This document shows, piece by piece, positions 33,074-41,863 of a DNA stretch of 64,000 bases. The stretch lies in contig CAUJHV010000035.1 of the NCBI GenBank assembly GCA_963205115.1, positions 1 through 64,000 of the forward strand. Direction: 5' to 3'. Position 1 is the stretch's first letter. Each line of letters begins with the position of its first letter. This stretch comes from Pseudomonadota bacterium (GTDB lineage Bacteria; Pseudomonadota; Gammaproteobacteria; Burkholderiales; Burkholderiaceae_C). A program made the position numbers and the translations under genes. The notes below the pieces were generated by a model. That model worked only from the letters and a program-made list of their open reading frames with translations, was not told where the DNA came from and ran no database searches.

Positions 33074-33562
33074 GAGGACTCCTGGTGGCGACGCGTGCGT
33101 GATTTTGTGGTCGGCATCTCTGGCGCGTCACGCGATGATCTAGGGATGTGTCATACATCCTGGGGAGGCCGCGACAGCCGGTCACCGATGGACTCTTGAC
33201 GGGGTTGGCCGTCGATTGTCCGGCCACCGCCATCCGGAGGTCCCGCGTGGATGTGCGGCGCCGACGTTACAACCGTGTCCAGCGGTAGGGCGGTGCGCAC
33301 CGGCCAGGTACCGAAGCGGTGCGCACGAGTCACCTCGCAGGAGATCATCGAGGTGAACGTTAGGGTTCAGGGCGCCGGCTGTGCCGGGTCACCCCGGACC
33401 GGCCCGCGGGTGATGACCGGTTGGCGTCGCCGGGGTCGGGTTGGGGTGCGGTTGACGCATGGCCCCGTGACCTGTGCTGTCCAGGCCACGCCGGTGTCGA
33501 CGTGCTGCACGCGGACGATCCGTCGCCCCGTGCCGAAGACCGGGCGCGACCTGGGCGTCGGG
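33074..33562. other. Intergenic region without a supported gene
   Basis: Nearly 490 bp upstream of the small protein and downstream of the SDR gene. A 65-codon frame at 33151-33348 (minus) lacks a ribosome binding site. Short GC-rich inverted repeats are present at about 33380-33422, where CCGGGTCACCCCGG could act as a transcript-end hairpin for the SDR, but there is no T run. Confidence 0.4.
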
Positions 33563-34411
33563 TCAATCGTCCGGGTGCCCGCCGGGCGGCGGGGCCGCAG
33601 CCGCCTTCATCTTCTGTGCATACCCTTGCCGCACAAGTTCCGACACCCGGTCGAACAGCGCCTCGGGGTCGCTGCGGCGCAGCGAGGCCAGCGCCGCCTC
33701 CATGCCCGTGGCCAGCACCAGTTCGCGCTGGCCCGCACGCATGGCGGCCAGGATGGCCTCGGCGGCCTGCGCCGGGGGCAGGCCGTTGTCGATGGCCGGA
33801 TCGCTTTCGCCGCGCTTCGTGCCGTCGCCCGTGAGCGCATTGCGCGACACGTCGGTGCGCACGGAGCCCGGCGCGATGACGTGTACCTGCAGGCCCAGGT
33901 GTTCGTTCTCGGCCCGCACGCTGTCGTGGTAACCGATCAAGCCATGCTTGGCCGCGCAGTAGGCCGATCGCAGCGGCACGCCGGCGATGCCCGCGACGCT
34001 GGAGATCGCCACGATGCGGCCGCCGCCCGCGGCCAGCATGCGTGGCAGCAGGGCCTGCGTCAGGGCGATGGGGCCCAGCAGGTCCACGTCGATCACCTTG
34101 CGGTACACCGCGAAAGCCGTGTCGATGGCCAGCGAGCGCTGCGAGATGCCCGCGTTGTTGACCAGGCCGTGGATGCGGCCTTTCCACGCCCACGCACGTT
34201 CGGCGATGGCCGGCAGCGCATCGAAGTCCGTGGCCTCGAAAGGCAGCACGAGCGCATCGCCGCAGTCCTTGGCCACTGCCTCCAGCGCATCCACGTTGCG
34301 GCCGGAAAGCACGAGGTGTGCACCTTGCGCGGCCAGCGCGCGCGCCAGCGCCTCGCCGATGCCCGAAGACGCACCTGTCACCCACCAGCATTGATCCTGG
34401 AACATCGTCAT
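33563..34411 (-). CDS. Short-chain dehydrogenase/reductase
   Basis: Classical SDR of 282 aa. It has the NAD(P) motif TGASSGIG near residue 13, the NNAG structural motif, catalytic Ser in AISSVAG and YCAAK as the active-site Tyr-x3-Lys. The C-terminal tail beyond residue 255 is Ala/Pro-rich. It is 9 nt downstream of the AraC regulator gene and divergent from the PHA genes; a role in hydroxyacyl or ketone metabolism for that locus is an inference. Confidence 0.88.
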   Translation of the reverse strand: MTMFQDQCWWVTGASSGIGEALARALAAQGAHLVLSGRNVDALEAVAKDCGDALVLPFEATDFDALPAIAERAWAWKGRIHGLVNNAGISQRSLAIDTAFAVYRKVIDVDLLGPIALTQALLPRMLAAGGGRIVAISSVAGIAGVPLRSAYCAAKHGLIGYHDSVRAENEHLGLQVHVIAPGSVRTDVSRNALTGDGTKRGESDPAIDNGLPPAQAAEAILAAMRAGQRELVLATGMEAALASLRRSDPEALFDRVSELVRQGYAQKMKAAAAPPPGGHPDD

Positions 34412-34420
34412 GTGGACTCC

Positions 34421-35506
34421 TCAACCTCTGTACTCGTTCGGTGTCTTGCCGGTCCAGCGCTTGAACGCGTGGCGGAAGCTGGCGGCGTCGGCAAAACCCA
34501 GCGCGCTGGCCACATCGTCGATGCGCAGCGTGGTGTCGTCGAGGTAGTCCACCGCCAGCGCCAGGCGCACCTTGTCCAGCAGGTCGCTGAACGACGTGCC
34601 GTCGGCGTCCAGCCGGCGCCGCAGCGTGCGCGGCGCCATGCACAGCGTGGCCGCCACCTGGTCGATGTCGGGGAAGCGCCCGGGCACGCGGGTGAGTTCG
34701 TCCACCACGCGACGCGCCAGGCCGGCCTGCCACGTCAGTTCTTCCATCAGCTTGGCGCAGGTGCCCGACAACTGCGCGGCGGTCAGCGGGTTGGCCAGTT
34801 GCGGTGCGCGGTCCAGCCACGCGGCAGGGTAGTGCAGCTCGTTGCGCGGCTGGCCGAAGCTCACCGGGCATTCCAGCGCTCGCGACAGCGCCTCGGACAG
34901 TTCGGGTTCGGGGTCTGACAGCGCAAAGCGCGCGCACGACGGCGTGCACCAGGGCCCCATGACGTCCTTCATCATGGTCATGTGCACGGCGAACTGCATG
35001 TCCAGGAAGAACTGGTACTCGGCTTCCGACAGGTCCAGATGCGCCAGTTCCGACGGCGGCGGGAAGACCCACACCGCCTGATCGTCGATCTGGACCCAAT
35101 GGAGGGTCATCACCGGCGTGGCCAGCTGGTGGTAACGCACGGCCATCTCGTAGGCGTGGCGCAGCGACTCCGCGCACAGCAGGGCGTAGCCGTACATGCC
35201 GTAGGCGGACGCGTGCATGCGCAGACCGGCCCGCACACCCAGATCGACCCGGTCGACCCACTTCAGCGCATTGCGGCCCACGATCAATAACTGTTGAATG
35301 GAGCTACGCGTCTGCGGCAGCCGCAACTGCTCTTCGGTCAGGCCGGTGCCGGCCAGCGCCGCCTGGGCGCTCACGCCGCAGTCGGCCAGGGTGGCGACCA
35401 CCGCGGCAATCTTCAGAGGGGCGTAGATCTTGTCGTGCAGGGCCGCCGGCCTGGCGCCAGCCGCAGCCCCGTGTGGGTTCGAGCGCATCGCGTTCAACAG
35501 GTTCAA
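34421..35506 (-). CDS. AraC family transcriptional regulator (Arabinose_bd type)
   Basis: Regulator of 361 aa. The N-terminal ligand-sensing domain of the OruR/ArgR type spans about 30-220, and the C-terminal double helix-turn-helix includes DIDQVAATLCMAPRTLRRRL and RIDDVASALGFADAASFRHAF ending at TGKTPNEYRG. It is transcribed divergently from phaZ with a 263-bp gap and precedes the SDR gene; a control of the PHA genes is likely but unproven. Confidence 0.9.
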   Translation of the reverse strand: MNLLNAMRSNPHGAAAGARPAALHDKIYAPLKIAAVVATLADCGVSAQAALAGTGLTEEQLRLPQTRSSIQQLLIVGRNALKWVDRVDLGVRAGLRMHASAYGMYGYALLCAESLRHAYEMAVRYHQLATPVMTLHWVQIDDQAVWVFPPPSELAHLDLSEAEYQFFLDMQFAVHMTMMKDVMGPWCTPSCARFALSDPEPELSEALSRALECPVSFGQPRNELHYPAAWLDRAPQLANPLTAAQLSGTCAKLMEELTWQAGLARRVVDELTRVPGRFPDIDQVAATLCMAPRTLRRRLDADGTSFSDLLDKVRLALAVDYLDDTTLRIDDVASALGFADAASFRHAFKRWTGKTPNEYRG

Positions 35507-35769
35507 TCGTGCCGGCCACGGGTGTGCCAGCGCGTCGGGGAAAGCCAGGCGTTCGGCCGGAGTGCAGATGCTGCCCGCAATGCGGCCGGCGCGACATGCG
35601 GGCTATCCCACAGAGCGGCCGGTGGCGAGGGCCGCGCGGCAGGGCGTTGCGGCTTGACCGTTCTGATACCCAAGTTGGCCGCTGCCGTCATTTACGGCCC
35701 ACGGCGGCTGACCCATATTCACGGCCACGACGCGCTTCCCCTCGACCTCGAACCCATGACCTGTCTGCC

Positions 35770-36660
35770 ATGAACACGGCCCACCTGCCTCACACCGCGG
35801 CTGCGGACCCTTCGGCCATGGAGCCGGACAGCCGCGTGGCGGACTTCCACCATGCCGAGCATCCCTTCGCCATCGAGATGCTGCATGTGGACGGGCAGCT
35901 CATCCGCGTGGGCCGCCAGGCCGGGCGGCCCGGCGGCGTGCCGCTGCTGCTGTTCAACGGCATCGGCGGCAACATCGAGCTGCTGGGGCCGATCGCCCAG
36001 TGGATGCCGGCGCGCGAGGTCATCACCTTCGACATTCCCGGCGTGGGGCACTCGCCGCTGCCGGATCGGCCGTACCGCCTGCCGGGCATCGCCCGCCTGG
36101 CCGCCGGCGTGCTCGATCACTACGGCCACGGCACCTGCGACGTGCTGGGCGTGTCGTGGGGCGGCGCTGCGGCGCAGCAGTTTGCGCGCAGCCAGTCCGC
36201 GCGCTGCCGCCGGCTGATCCTGTGCGCCACCGCCACGGGCATGTTCATGGTGCCGGCTCGGCCCTCGGTGCTGATGAAGATGGCCACGCCGCGGCGCTAC
36301 ATGAGCAAGAGCTACGCCCGGGCCATCAGCGGCGACATCTACGGTGGCGACTACCGCCGTGACCCGGGACTCGCCGCGCAGCACTTCAAGCACATCAAAT
36401 GGCAATCGCGCCTGGGCTACTACCTGCAGATCGCGGCGGCCACAGGCTGGACCAGCCTGCCCTGGCTGCACCGCCTGCGGCAGCCCACGCTCGTGATGGC
36501 GGGTGACGACGACCCGCTGATCCCGCTGATCAATGCCCGGCTGCTGCACCGCCTGATTCCGCGCAGCGAGCTGAAGGTCTTCGACTGCGGGCACCTGTTC
36601 CTGATGACGCGGCCCAAGGAATCTGCCGCCGCGATCGCCGAGTTCCTGGACCGGCCCTGA
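35770..36660 (+). CDS. phaZ: Intracellular poly(3-hydroxyalkanoate) depolymerase
   Basis: Alpha/beta hydrolase of 296 aa, strongly resembling the Pseudomonas medium-chain PHA depolymerase over its full length (LLLFNGIGGNIELL, DIPGVGHSP, GVSWGGAAAQQFA, AGDDDPLIPLINARLL, DCGHLFLMTRP). The catalytic triad is Ser129, an Asp of the DDD cluster at 246-248, and His275. It releases hydroxyacids from storage granules. No signal peptide, as expected for the intracellular class. First gene of phaZ-maoC-phaC. Confidence 0.92.
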   Translation: MNTAHLPHTAAADPSAMEPDSRVADFHHAEHPFAIEMLHVDGQLIRVGRQAGRPGGVPLLLFNGIGGNIELLGPIAQWMPAREVITFDIPGVGHSPLPDRPYRLPGIARLAAGVLDHYGHGTCDVLGVSWGGAAAQQFARSQSARCRRLILCATATGMFMVPARPSVLMKMATPRRYMSKSYARAISGDIYGGDYRRDPGLAAQHFKHIKWQSRLGYYLQIAAATGWTSLPWLHRLRQPTLVMAGDDDPLIPLINARLLHRLIPRSELKVFDCGHLFLMTRPKESAAAIAEFLDRP

Positions 36661-36698
36661 AGGCCAGGTCCTTTCCCAGAAAAGCCAAGGAGACCCTC

Positions 36699-37163
36699 AT
36701 GAACAAGCCGCCAATGACCCCCGCCGACCTTGCTGCCCAAGTGGGGCAGGAAGTGGGTGTGTCCTCATGGATCACGGTGGACCAGCCGCGCATCAATGAA
36801 TTTGCGCACTGCACCGAAGACAACCAGTGGATCCACGTGGATGTCGAACGCGCCAATCGCGAAAGCCCGTTCAAGGCGCCCATCGCCCACGGCTATCTCA
36901 CGCTGGCGCTGCTGGCGCCCACCAGCGTGGAAGCGGCGCTCGGCCGCATCGAGGCGCGGCAGTTCGTCAACTACGGGCTGGAGAAGGTGCGCTTCCTGGC
37001 GCCGGTGCGCGCCGGCAAGCGCGTGCGCACGCACGTCAAGGTGCTGGCGGTGGAAGACAAAGGCCAGGGACGGTGGCTGCTGACCACCCAGAACGCGGTC
37101 GAGATCGAGGGCGAGGACAAGCCCGCCCTGATCGCCACCGCCCTGGCGATGTTGATGTGCTGA
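36699..37163 (+). CDS. MaoC-family (R)-specific enoyl-CoA hydratase-like protein
   Basis: Single hot-dog domain protein, 154 aa. The hydratase motif appears as QWIHVD ... APIAHGYLTLALL, keeping the Asp and His that hydrate trans-2-enoyl-CoA to (R)-3-hydroxyacyl-CoA. Sitting between phaZ and phaC, it probably supplies PHA monomers from beta-oxidation, the job of PhaJ, although it is closer to the NodN-like group. AAGGAG precedes the ATG, and phaC begins 17 nt downstream of the stop. Confidence 0.85.
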   Translation: MNKPPMTPADLAAQVGQEVGVSSWITVDQPRINEFAHCTEDNQWIHVDVERANRESPFKAPIAHGYLTLALLAPTSVEAALGRIEARQFVNYGLEKVRFLAPVRAGKRVRTHVKVLAVEDKGQGRWLLTTQNAVEIEGEDKPALIATALAMLMC

Positions 37164-37180
37164 TCGAAGAAGGAACCGCC

Positions 37181-39082
37181 ATGGCCACCATGAGTTCAAC
37201 AGTCCGCCGCGCACCCGCACAGGCCGCCAAGCGAGCCGCCACGCGCGTGGGCGTCAAGACAAGCGCCCGGGCGCCCGCCCGTAAACCCACCCAAGCCGTC
37301 GCGACACCGGCCGCCCCGAGCGCACGCCGCAAAGCCACCCAGGCCTTGAAGCAGGCGGCTTCCGACGCCGGCCACGCGGCGATGGTGGCCACCGATACCC
37401 TGACCGAGCTGGTGTCCGAAGCCGCCCACCACACGCTGGCCATCAACCCCTTGATCGGCCTGAGCCGCCGCGACGTGGCGGGTGCGGCCAAGTCGCTGCT
37501 CAAGGCCGTGGCCGCCACCCCGAAAAAGGCGGGCACGCATTACGCCCGTTACCTGAAGGAGCTGGCGCAGGTGGTGAAGGGCCAGTCCAGCCTGAGTCCC
37601 GAGCCCAAGGACCGGCGCTTTGCCGATCCGGCCTGGAAGAACAACGCGCTGTACACGCGCCTGATGCAGTCGTTCCTGGCCACGCAGAAGGAGCTCTCGC
37701 ACTTCATCGACACGGCGCAGCTGGACAAGATCGAGAAGGGCCGCGCGCAGTTTTTTGCCTCGCTGGTGACCGACGCCTTGGCACCCAGCAACTGGCTGCT
37801 GGGCAATCCCGCGGCCGTGCGCAAGATCGTCGACACCGGCGGCGACAACCTCGTCAACGGACTGAAGAACCTGGTCCACGACATCCGGCACAACCACATG
37901 ATGCCGTCGATGGTGGACGCCAGCTCGTTCAAGGTCGGCGAGAACCTGGCGACCTCGCCGGGGCAGGTCGTGTACCGGCACGAGATGTTCGAGCTGCTGC
38001 AGTTTGCGCCGACGACGCCACAGGTGCACCAGCGGCCGCTGGTGATGTCGCCGCCGCAGGTGAACAAGTACTACGCCATCGACCTCACGCCCGACAAGAG
38101 CCTGGTGAAGTGGGCCACCGATTCCGGCATCCAGCTGTTCGTGGTGAGCTGGCGCAACCCAACCGTCGAGCAGCGCCATTGGGGCCTGGAAGACTACGTG
38201 ATGGCGCTGGACAAGGCCGTGGACGTGTCCCGCCAGATCACCGGCAGCCCGGACGTCAACATGTGGGGCTCGTGCTCCGGCGGCATGACGTTGGCGGCCT
38301 ACCTGGGCTGGCTGGCGGCCAAGGGCGACACGAAGGTGGCCAACACCACCTGGGCGGTGTGCGTGCTCAACACCGAAGCGGCGATCGAGGATTCCACGCT
38401 GGGCCTGTTCAATTCGCCGGCGGCCATCCGTGCCGCGAAGGCGCGGTCCCGCCGCAAGGGTTATGTGGGCGGCGACGAGATGGCCTCGATGTTTGCCTGG
38501 CTGCGTCCGAACGACCTGATCTGGAACTACTGGGTCAACAACTACCTGCTGGGCAACAGCCCGCCGGCCTACGACGTGCTGGCCTGGAATGCCGACACCA
38601 CGCGGCTGCCCGGCCAATACCACTGCGACCTGCTGGACATGGTGGAGAAGAACCCGTATGTCAATCCGGGCACCCTGGAGATCGACGGCCTGCCCATCGA
38701 CATGGGCCAGGTGAAGCTGGGCGCCTACGTGATCGGCGGCATCACCGACCACATCACGCCCTGGCGCGCCTGTTATGGCACGGCGCGGCTGTTCGGTCCC
38801 GACACCACCTTCGTGCTGGCCAATGCGGGCCACCTGCAGAGCATGATCAACCCGCCCGGGGTGCCCAAGTCCTTCTACTTCGCGGCGCCCGCCAGCGAGG
38901 AAGACCCGATGCGCTGGGCCGAGGCGGTGCAGCCTGCGCGGCAGGAAGGCAGCTGGTGGCCGCACTGGCGCGGCTGGATCCAGAGCAAGTCGGGCCCGAC
39001 CCTGCCGGCACCGGCCAAGCTGGGCTCGCGCAAGCACAAGCCGCTGGGCGCGGCGCCCGGCACCTACGTGCACGAGCGCTGA
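37181..39082 (+). CDS. phaC: PHA synthase, class II-like, with basic N-terminal tail
   Basis: Polymerises (R)-3-hydroxyacyl-CoA into polyhydroxyalkanoate, 633 aa. The lipase-like box is GSCSGG with nucleophile Cys365, and the triad is completed by Asp523 (GITDHITPW) and His551 (NAGHLQSM). The box and PGQVVYRHEMFELLQF segment follow the Pseudomonas class II type. The first 60 residues are Ala/Lys/Arg/Pro-rich and histone-like, and make the protein longer than usual class II enzymes (about 560). ATG 37181 has AAGGAA upstream. Confidence 0.95.
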   Translation: MATMSSTVRRAPAQAAKRAATRVGVKTSARAPARKPTQAVATPAAPSARRKATQALKQAASDAGHAAMVATDTLTELVSEAAHHTLAINPLIGLSRRDVAGAAKSLLKAVAATPKKAGTHYARYLKELAQVVKGQSSLSPEPKDRRFADPAWKNNALYTRLMQSFLATQKELSHFIDTAQLDKIEKGRAQFFASLVTDALAPSNWLLGNPAAVRKIVDTGGDNLVNGLKNLVHDIRHNHMMPSMVDASSFKVGENLATSPGQVVYRHEMFELLQFAPTTPQVHQRPLVMSPPQVNKYYAIDLTPDKSLVKWATDSGIQLFVVSWRNPTVEQRHWGLEDYVMALDKAVDVSRQITGSPDVNMWGSCSGGMTLAAYLGWLAAKGDTKVANTTWAVCVLNTEAAIEDSTLGLFNSPAAIRAAKARSRRKGYVGGDEMASMFAWLRPNDLIWNYWVNNYLLGNSPPAYDVLAWNADTTRLPGQYHCDLLDMVEKNPYVNPGTLEIDGLPIDMGQVKLGAYVIGGITDHITPWRACYGTARLFGPDTTFVLANAGHLQSMINPPGVPKSFYFAAPASEEDPMRWAEAVQPARQEGSWWPHWRGWIQSKSGPTLPAPAKLGSRKHKPLGAAPGTYVHER

Positions 39083-39088
39083 GTCGGA

Positions 39089-39118
39089 CGACAAGGCCCG
39101 CCTGCGCGGGGCTTGTCG
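39089..39118 (+). terminator. Hairpin downstream of phaC
   Basis: Stem CGACAAGGCCCGC / GCGGGGCTTGTCG with one mismatch, starting 6 nt after the phaC stop. No T run follows, so it may protect the mRNA end or act with Rho rather than be a strong intrinsic terminator. No gene is seen in 39083-39344. Confidence 0.5.
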
Positions 39119-39344
39119 CCTACGAAGGCAGGAGGACATCTCGTGTCCGAGTGCTGAAGCTGCTGATTGCTGCAACGGCGCGGGCGCTGGGCGGGCGTGC
39201 CGGCGGTCGTCTGGCGCGTGCGCCTGGCGGTGCTGGGCCGGGTGCAGCCGCGGGTGGATCCCGGAGTGGGTTCGTGCAGATTTTTGATAGTCCGCCGCCG
39301 CGCACCTCGCGACACTGGTGCTCCTGTCCCTCTGGAGCACTGCC

Positions 39345-40664
39345 GTGGCCCGTGTGCCCGCGTCGCCGACGTCCCCTGCGCCCACCGCGTCCGCCGCTGC
39401 ACTGAAGAAGATGCTGGCGCGGCGCGAGGGCTTGATGGGCCCGAATGCGCCGCTGTTCTACCAGCAGCCGCTGGTCATCGCACGCGGCAAGGGCGTGTGG
39501 CTGCACGATGCCGCCGGGCGCCGTTATCTCGACGCCTACAACAACGTGCCGCACGTCGGCCACTGCCACCCAGCGGTGGTCAAGGCCGTGCAGCGCCAGA
39601 TGTCGCGCCTGAATACGCACACGCGCTACCTGGACGCGGCGGTGCTGGATTACCACGAGCGGCTGCTGGACAAATTTCCGCGCCGCCTGGGCCGCGTGGT
39701 GCTCACCTGCACCGGCAGCGAGGCCAACGACCTGGCGCTGCGCATCGCGCGGCAGCAGACCGGCCACCAGGGCGTCATCGTCACCGACTGGACCTACCAC
39801 GGCAACACCACGGCCGTGGCCGAGATCTCCAGCGCCTACAACCCCGCGCCCACGCCGCCGCACGTGCGCCTGGTGCGCGCGCCGCAGGCCGACAGTGGCG
39901 CAGGCGCGGACGCCGGCGCGGCCTTCGTGGCCGATGTGCGCCAGGCCATCGCCGACCTGCGCGAGCGCGGCTTCGGCGTGGCCGCGCTGCTGATCGACAC
40001 CATCTTCTCCACCGACGGCCTGCACGCCGTACCCAAGGGCTGCGTCAAGCAGGCCGTGGCGTTGGTGCGCGAGGCCGGCGGCCTGTTCATCGCCGACGAG
40101 GTGCAACCGGGGTTCGGCCGGCTGGGGAGTTGCTGGTGGGGATTCGAGAACCACGGCGTGGTGCCCGATCTGGTCACGCTGGGCAAATCCATGGGCAACG
40201 GCTTCCCGCTGGCCGGCGTGGTCGGCACACGTGAGCTGATCGCCGGTTTCCGACAAGAGGTGATGTACTTCAACACCTTCGGCGCCAGCCACGCGGCTTG
40301 CGCGGCGGGCTCGGCCGTGCTGGACGTCATCGACAACGAAGACCTGCTGGCGAATGCGCAGGCCGTGGGCGAACAGTTGCTTGTGGCGATGCGTGGCCTG
40401 CGCGACGCGCACACCTGCATCGGCGACATCCGCGGCCAGGGTCTGTTCCTGGGCGTGGAGATCGTGCAGGACCGGCAGAGCCACGCACCCGACGCCGACG
40501 CGGCCGCGCGCATCGTGGAGCGCATGAAGGACGCCGGCGTACTGGTCTCCAAGATCGGGCGGCACGACCACGTGCTGAAGATCCGCCCGCCCATGCCCTT
40601 TGGATCGCGCCACGCGCGGCTGCTGGTGCAGGCGCTGGACCGCGCCCTGCAAATGCCCCGCTGA
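39345..40664 (+). CDS. Class III (PLP-dependent) aminotransferase / phospho-lyase-like
   Basis: Fold-type I PLP enzyme of 439 aa. The PLP lysine lies in LGKSMGNGFPLAG, the aspartate in FIADEVQPGFGRLG, and YNNVPHVGHCHP is a signature of the AGXT2L subgroup, which includes ethanolamine-phosphate and 5-phosphohydroxylysine phospho-lyases. Those enzymes act after a kinase, and a small-molecule kinase gene follows here by 26 nt. GTG at 39345 with TGGAG upstream is preferred over the earlier GTG at 39318. Confidence 0.88.
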   Translation: MARVPASPTSPAPTASAAALKKMLARREGLMGPNAPLFYQQPLVIARGKGVWLHDAAGRRYLDAYNNVPHVGHCHPAVVKAVQRQMSRLNTHTRYLDAAVLDYHERLLDKFPRRLGRVVLTCTGSEANDLALRIARQQTGHQGVIVTDWTYHGNTTAVAEISSAYNPAPTPPHVRLVRAPQADSGAGADAGAAFVADVRQAIADLRERGFGVAALLIDTIFSTDGLHAVPKGCVKQAVALVREAGGLFIADEVQPGFGRLGSCWWGFENHGVVPDLVTLGKSMGNGFPLAGVVGTRELIAGFRQEVMYFNTFGASHAACAAGSAVLDVIDNEDLLANAQAVGEQLLVAMRGLRDAHTCIGDIRGQGLFLGVEIVQDRQSHAPDADAAARIVERMKDAGVLVSKIGRHDHVLKIRPPMPFGSRHARLLVQALDRALQMPR

Positions 40665-40690
40665 TCCACCCCTCCCATCGAAGGTCGACC

Positions 40691-41701
40691 ATGGACTTCC
40701 TGCAAGCCGCCCCCGAGCAGCTCATCGGCGTCGCGCGCCAGGCGCTGGCCCATTGGCAATGGCCCGCCGACAGCCGGCTGGAGCTGCTGAAACTGCGCGA
40801 AAACGCGGTCTACGGCGTGACCGCGCCCGACGGCCGCCGCGCCGCGCTGCGGCTGCACCGGCCCGATTACCACAGCGACGCCGCGCTGCGCTCGGAGCTG
40901 CAGTGGATGCAGGCGCTGGGCGCGCATGGCGTGCCGACCACCCGCGCCATCCCCGCGCCGGACGGCGGCCTGCTGGCCGCCTTCGGCGTGCCGGGCGACC
41001 CTGCAAAGGTGCCGGTGGACCTGCTGGATTGGGTGGAGGGCCAACCCATCGGCTCCGCAGAGAACTGCAGCTTCGAAGGCGACGAGGCCATCCAGGACAT
41101 GTATGCCGAGATCGGCCGGCTGGCCGCCGCCATGCACGCGCACAGCGCGCGCTGGACGCGCCCGCCGGGCTTCGTGCGCCAGAGCTGGAACCTCGACGGC
41201 TGCCTCGGCCCGCACGCCCTGTGGGGCCACTACAGCGCGCTCGAAGGGCTGACGCGGGACGAGCTGCGGCTGTTCGACCGCGCCGTGGCGGTGGTGCGCA
41301 CGCAGCTCGACGCCTTCGGCGAAAGCCCGCACCGCTACGGCCTGGTGCACGGCGACCTGGTGCCGGACAACGTGATGCAGGGCCCGCAGGGCCTGGTGGT
41401 GCTGGACTTCGACGACTGCGGCTTCGGCTGGTACCTGTGGGAGTTCACCACCGCGCTGTTCTGGCACATCGGGCAGAGCAGTTTCGAGCCGGCTTGGCAG
41501 GGCTACCTGCGCGGCTACCGCAGCCTGCGCGCCTTGCCGGAAGAGCAGCTGCAGCTGATGCCGGCGATGTTCCTGATGCGCGCGCTGGTCTACATGGGCT
41601 GGATGCACACCCGGCGCGAGACCGAGACGGCGGCGCAGCTGCGCGAGCCGGTGCGGGAAACCAGCGTCAAGCTGGCGCAGGAGCTGCTGGCGAAGGCGTG
41701 A
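40691..41701 (+). CDS. Aminoglycoside phosphotransferase (APH)-family small-molecule kinase
   Basis: Kinase-fold protein of 336 aa. Catalytic loop LVHGDLVPDNVM and the metal-binding VLDFDDCGFG are intact. The sequence is of the homoserine-kinase/hydroxylysine-kinase-like type rather than a resistance enzyme. Together with the preceding class III enzyme it would phosphorylate an amino alcohol such as hydroxylysine or ethanolamine and then eliminate phosphate. That reading relies on the known kinase and phospho-lyase pairing; the substrate is not proven. Confidence 0.85.
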   Translation: MDFLQAAPEQLIGVARQALAHWQWPADSRLELLKLRENAVYGVTAPDGRRAALRLHRPDYHSDAALRSELQWMQALGAHGVPTTRAIPAPDGGLLAAFGVPGDPAKVPVDLLDWVEGQPIGSAENCSFEGDEAIQDMYAEIGRLAAAMHAHSARWTRPPGFVRQSWNLDGCLGPHALWGHYSALEGLTRDELRLFDRAVAVVRTQLDAFGESPHRYGLVHGDLVPDNVMQGPQGLVVLDFDDCGFGWYLWEFTTALFWHIGQSSFEPAWQGYLRGYRSLRALPEEQLQLMPAMFLMRALVYMGWMHTRRETETAAQLREPVRETSVKLAQELLAKA

Positions 41702-41703
41702 GG

Positions 41704-41731
41704 CCGACGACCGACGACCGACGACCGACGA
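41704..41731. repeat. Four tandem 7-bp repeats (CCGACGA)
   Basis: Four perfect contiguous copies of CCGACGA immediately after the kinase stop codon, followed by a degenerate unit CCGGCGG. Possibly prone to slippage; no function is apparent. Confidence 0.85.
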
Positions 41732-41863
41732 CCGGCGGCATTGCCCCGCCGGCCGTGTCGAATGCGTGATCTATTGCACACTAAAATGGTTGACAGGGCG
41801 CAAATTTAGCCGATGGCTTTTTGGGCCGACTGTCCACTGCCCCATGCAATCACGGAGGAATGC

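Noticed and set aside
33151..33348. A 65-codon minus-strand frame between the small protein and the SDR
   Set aside because: No ribosome binding site and no similarity I could recognise.
40691..41701. Kinase as an aminoglycoside resistance enzyme
   Set aside because: Only the general fold motifs match; the context with a phospho-lyase-like enzyme points to metabolism.
41704..41731. Short repeats as a CRISPR array
   Set aside because: Seven-base contiguous units with no spacers; no cas genes in the window.
41774..41813. TTGACA (41790) as promoter of the photoreceptor gene
   Set aside because: No acceptable -10 box is found 16-18 bp downstream, so I did not annotate it.
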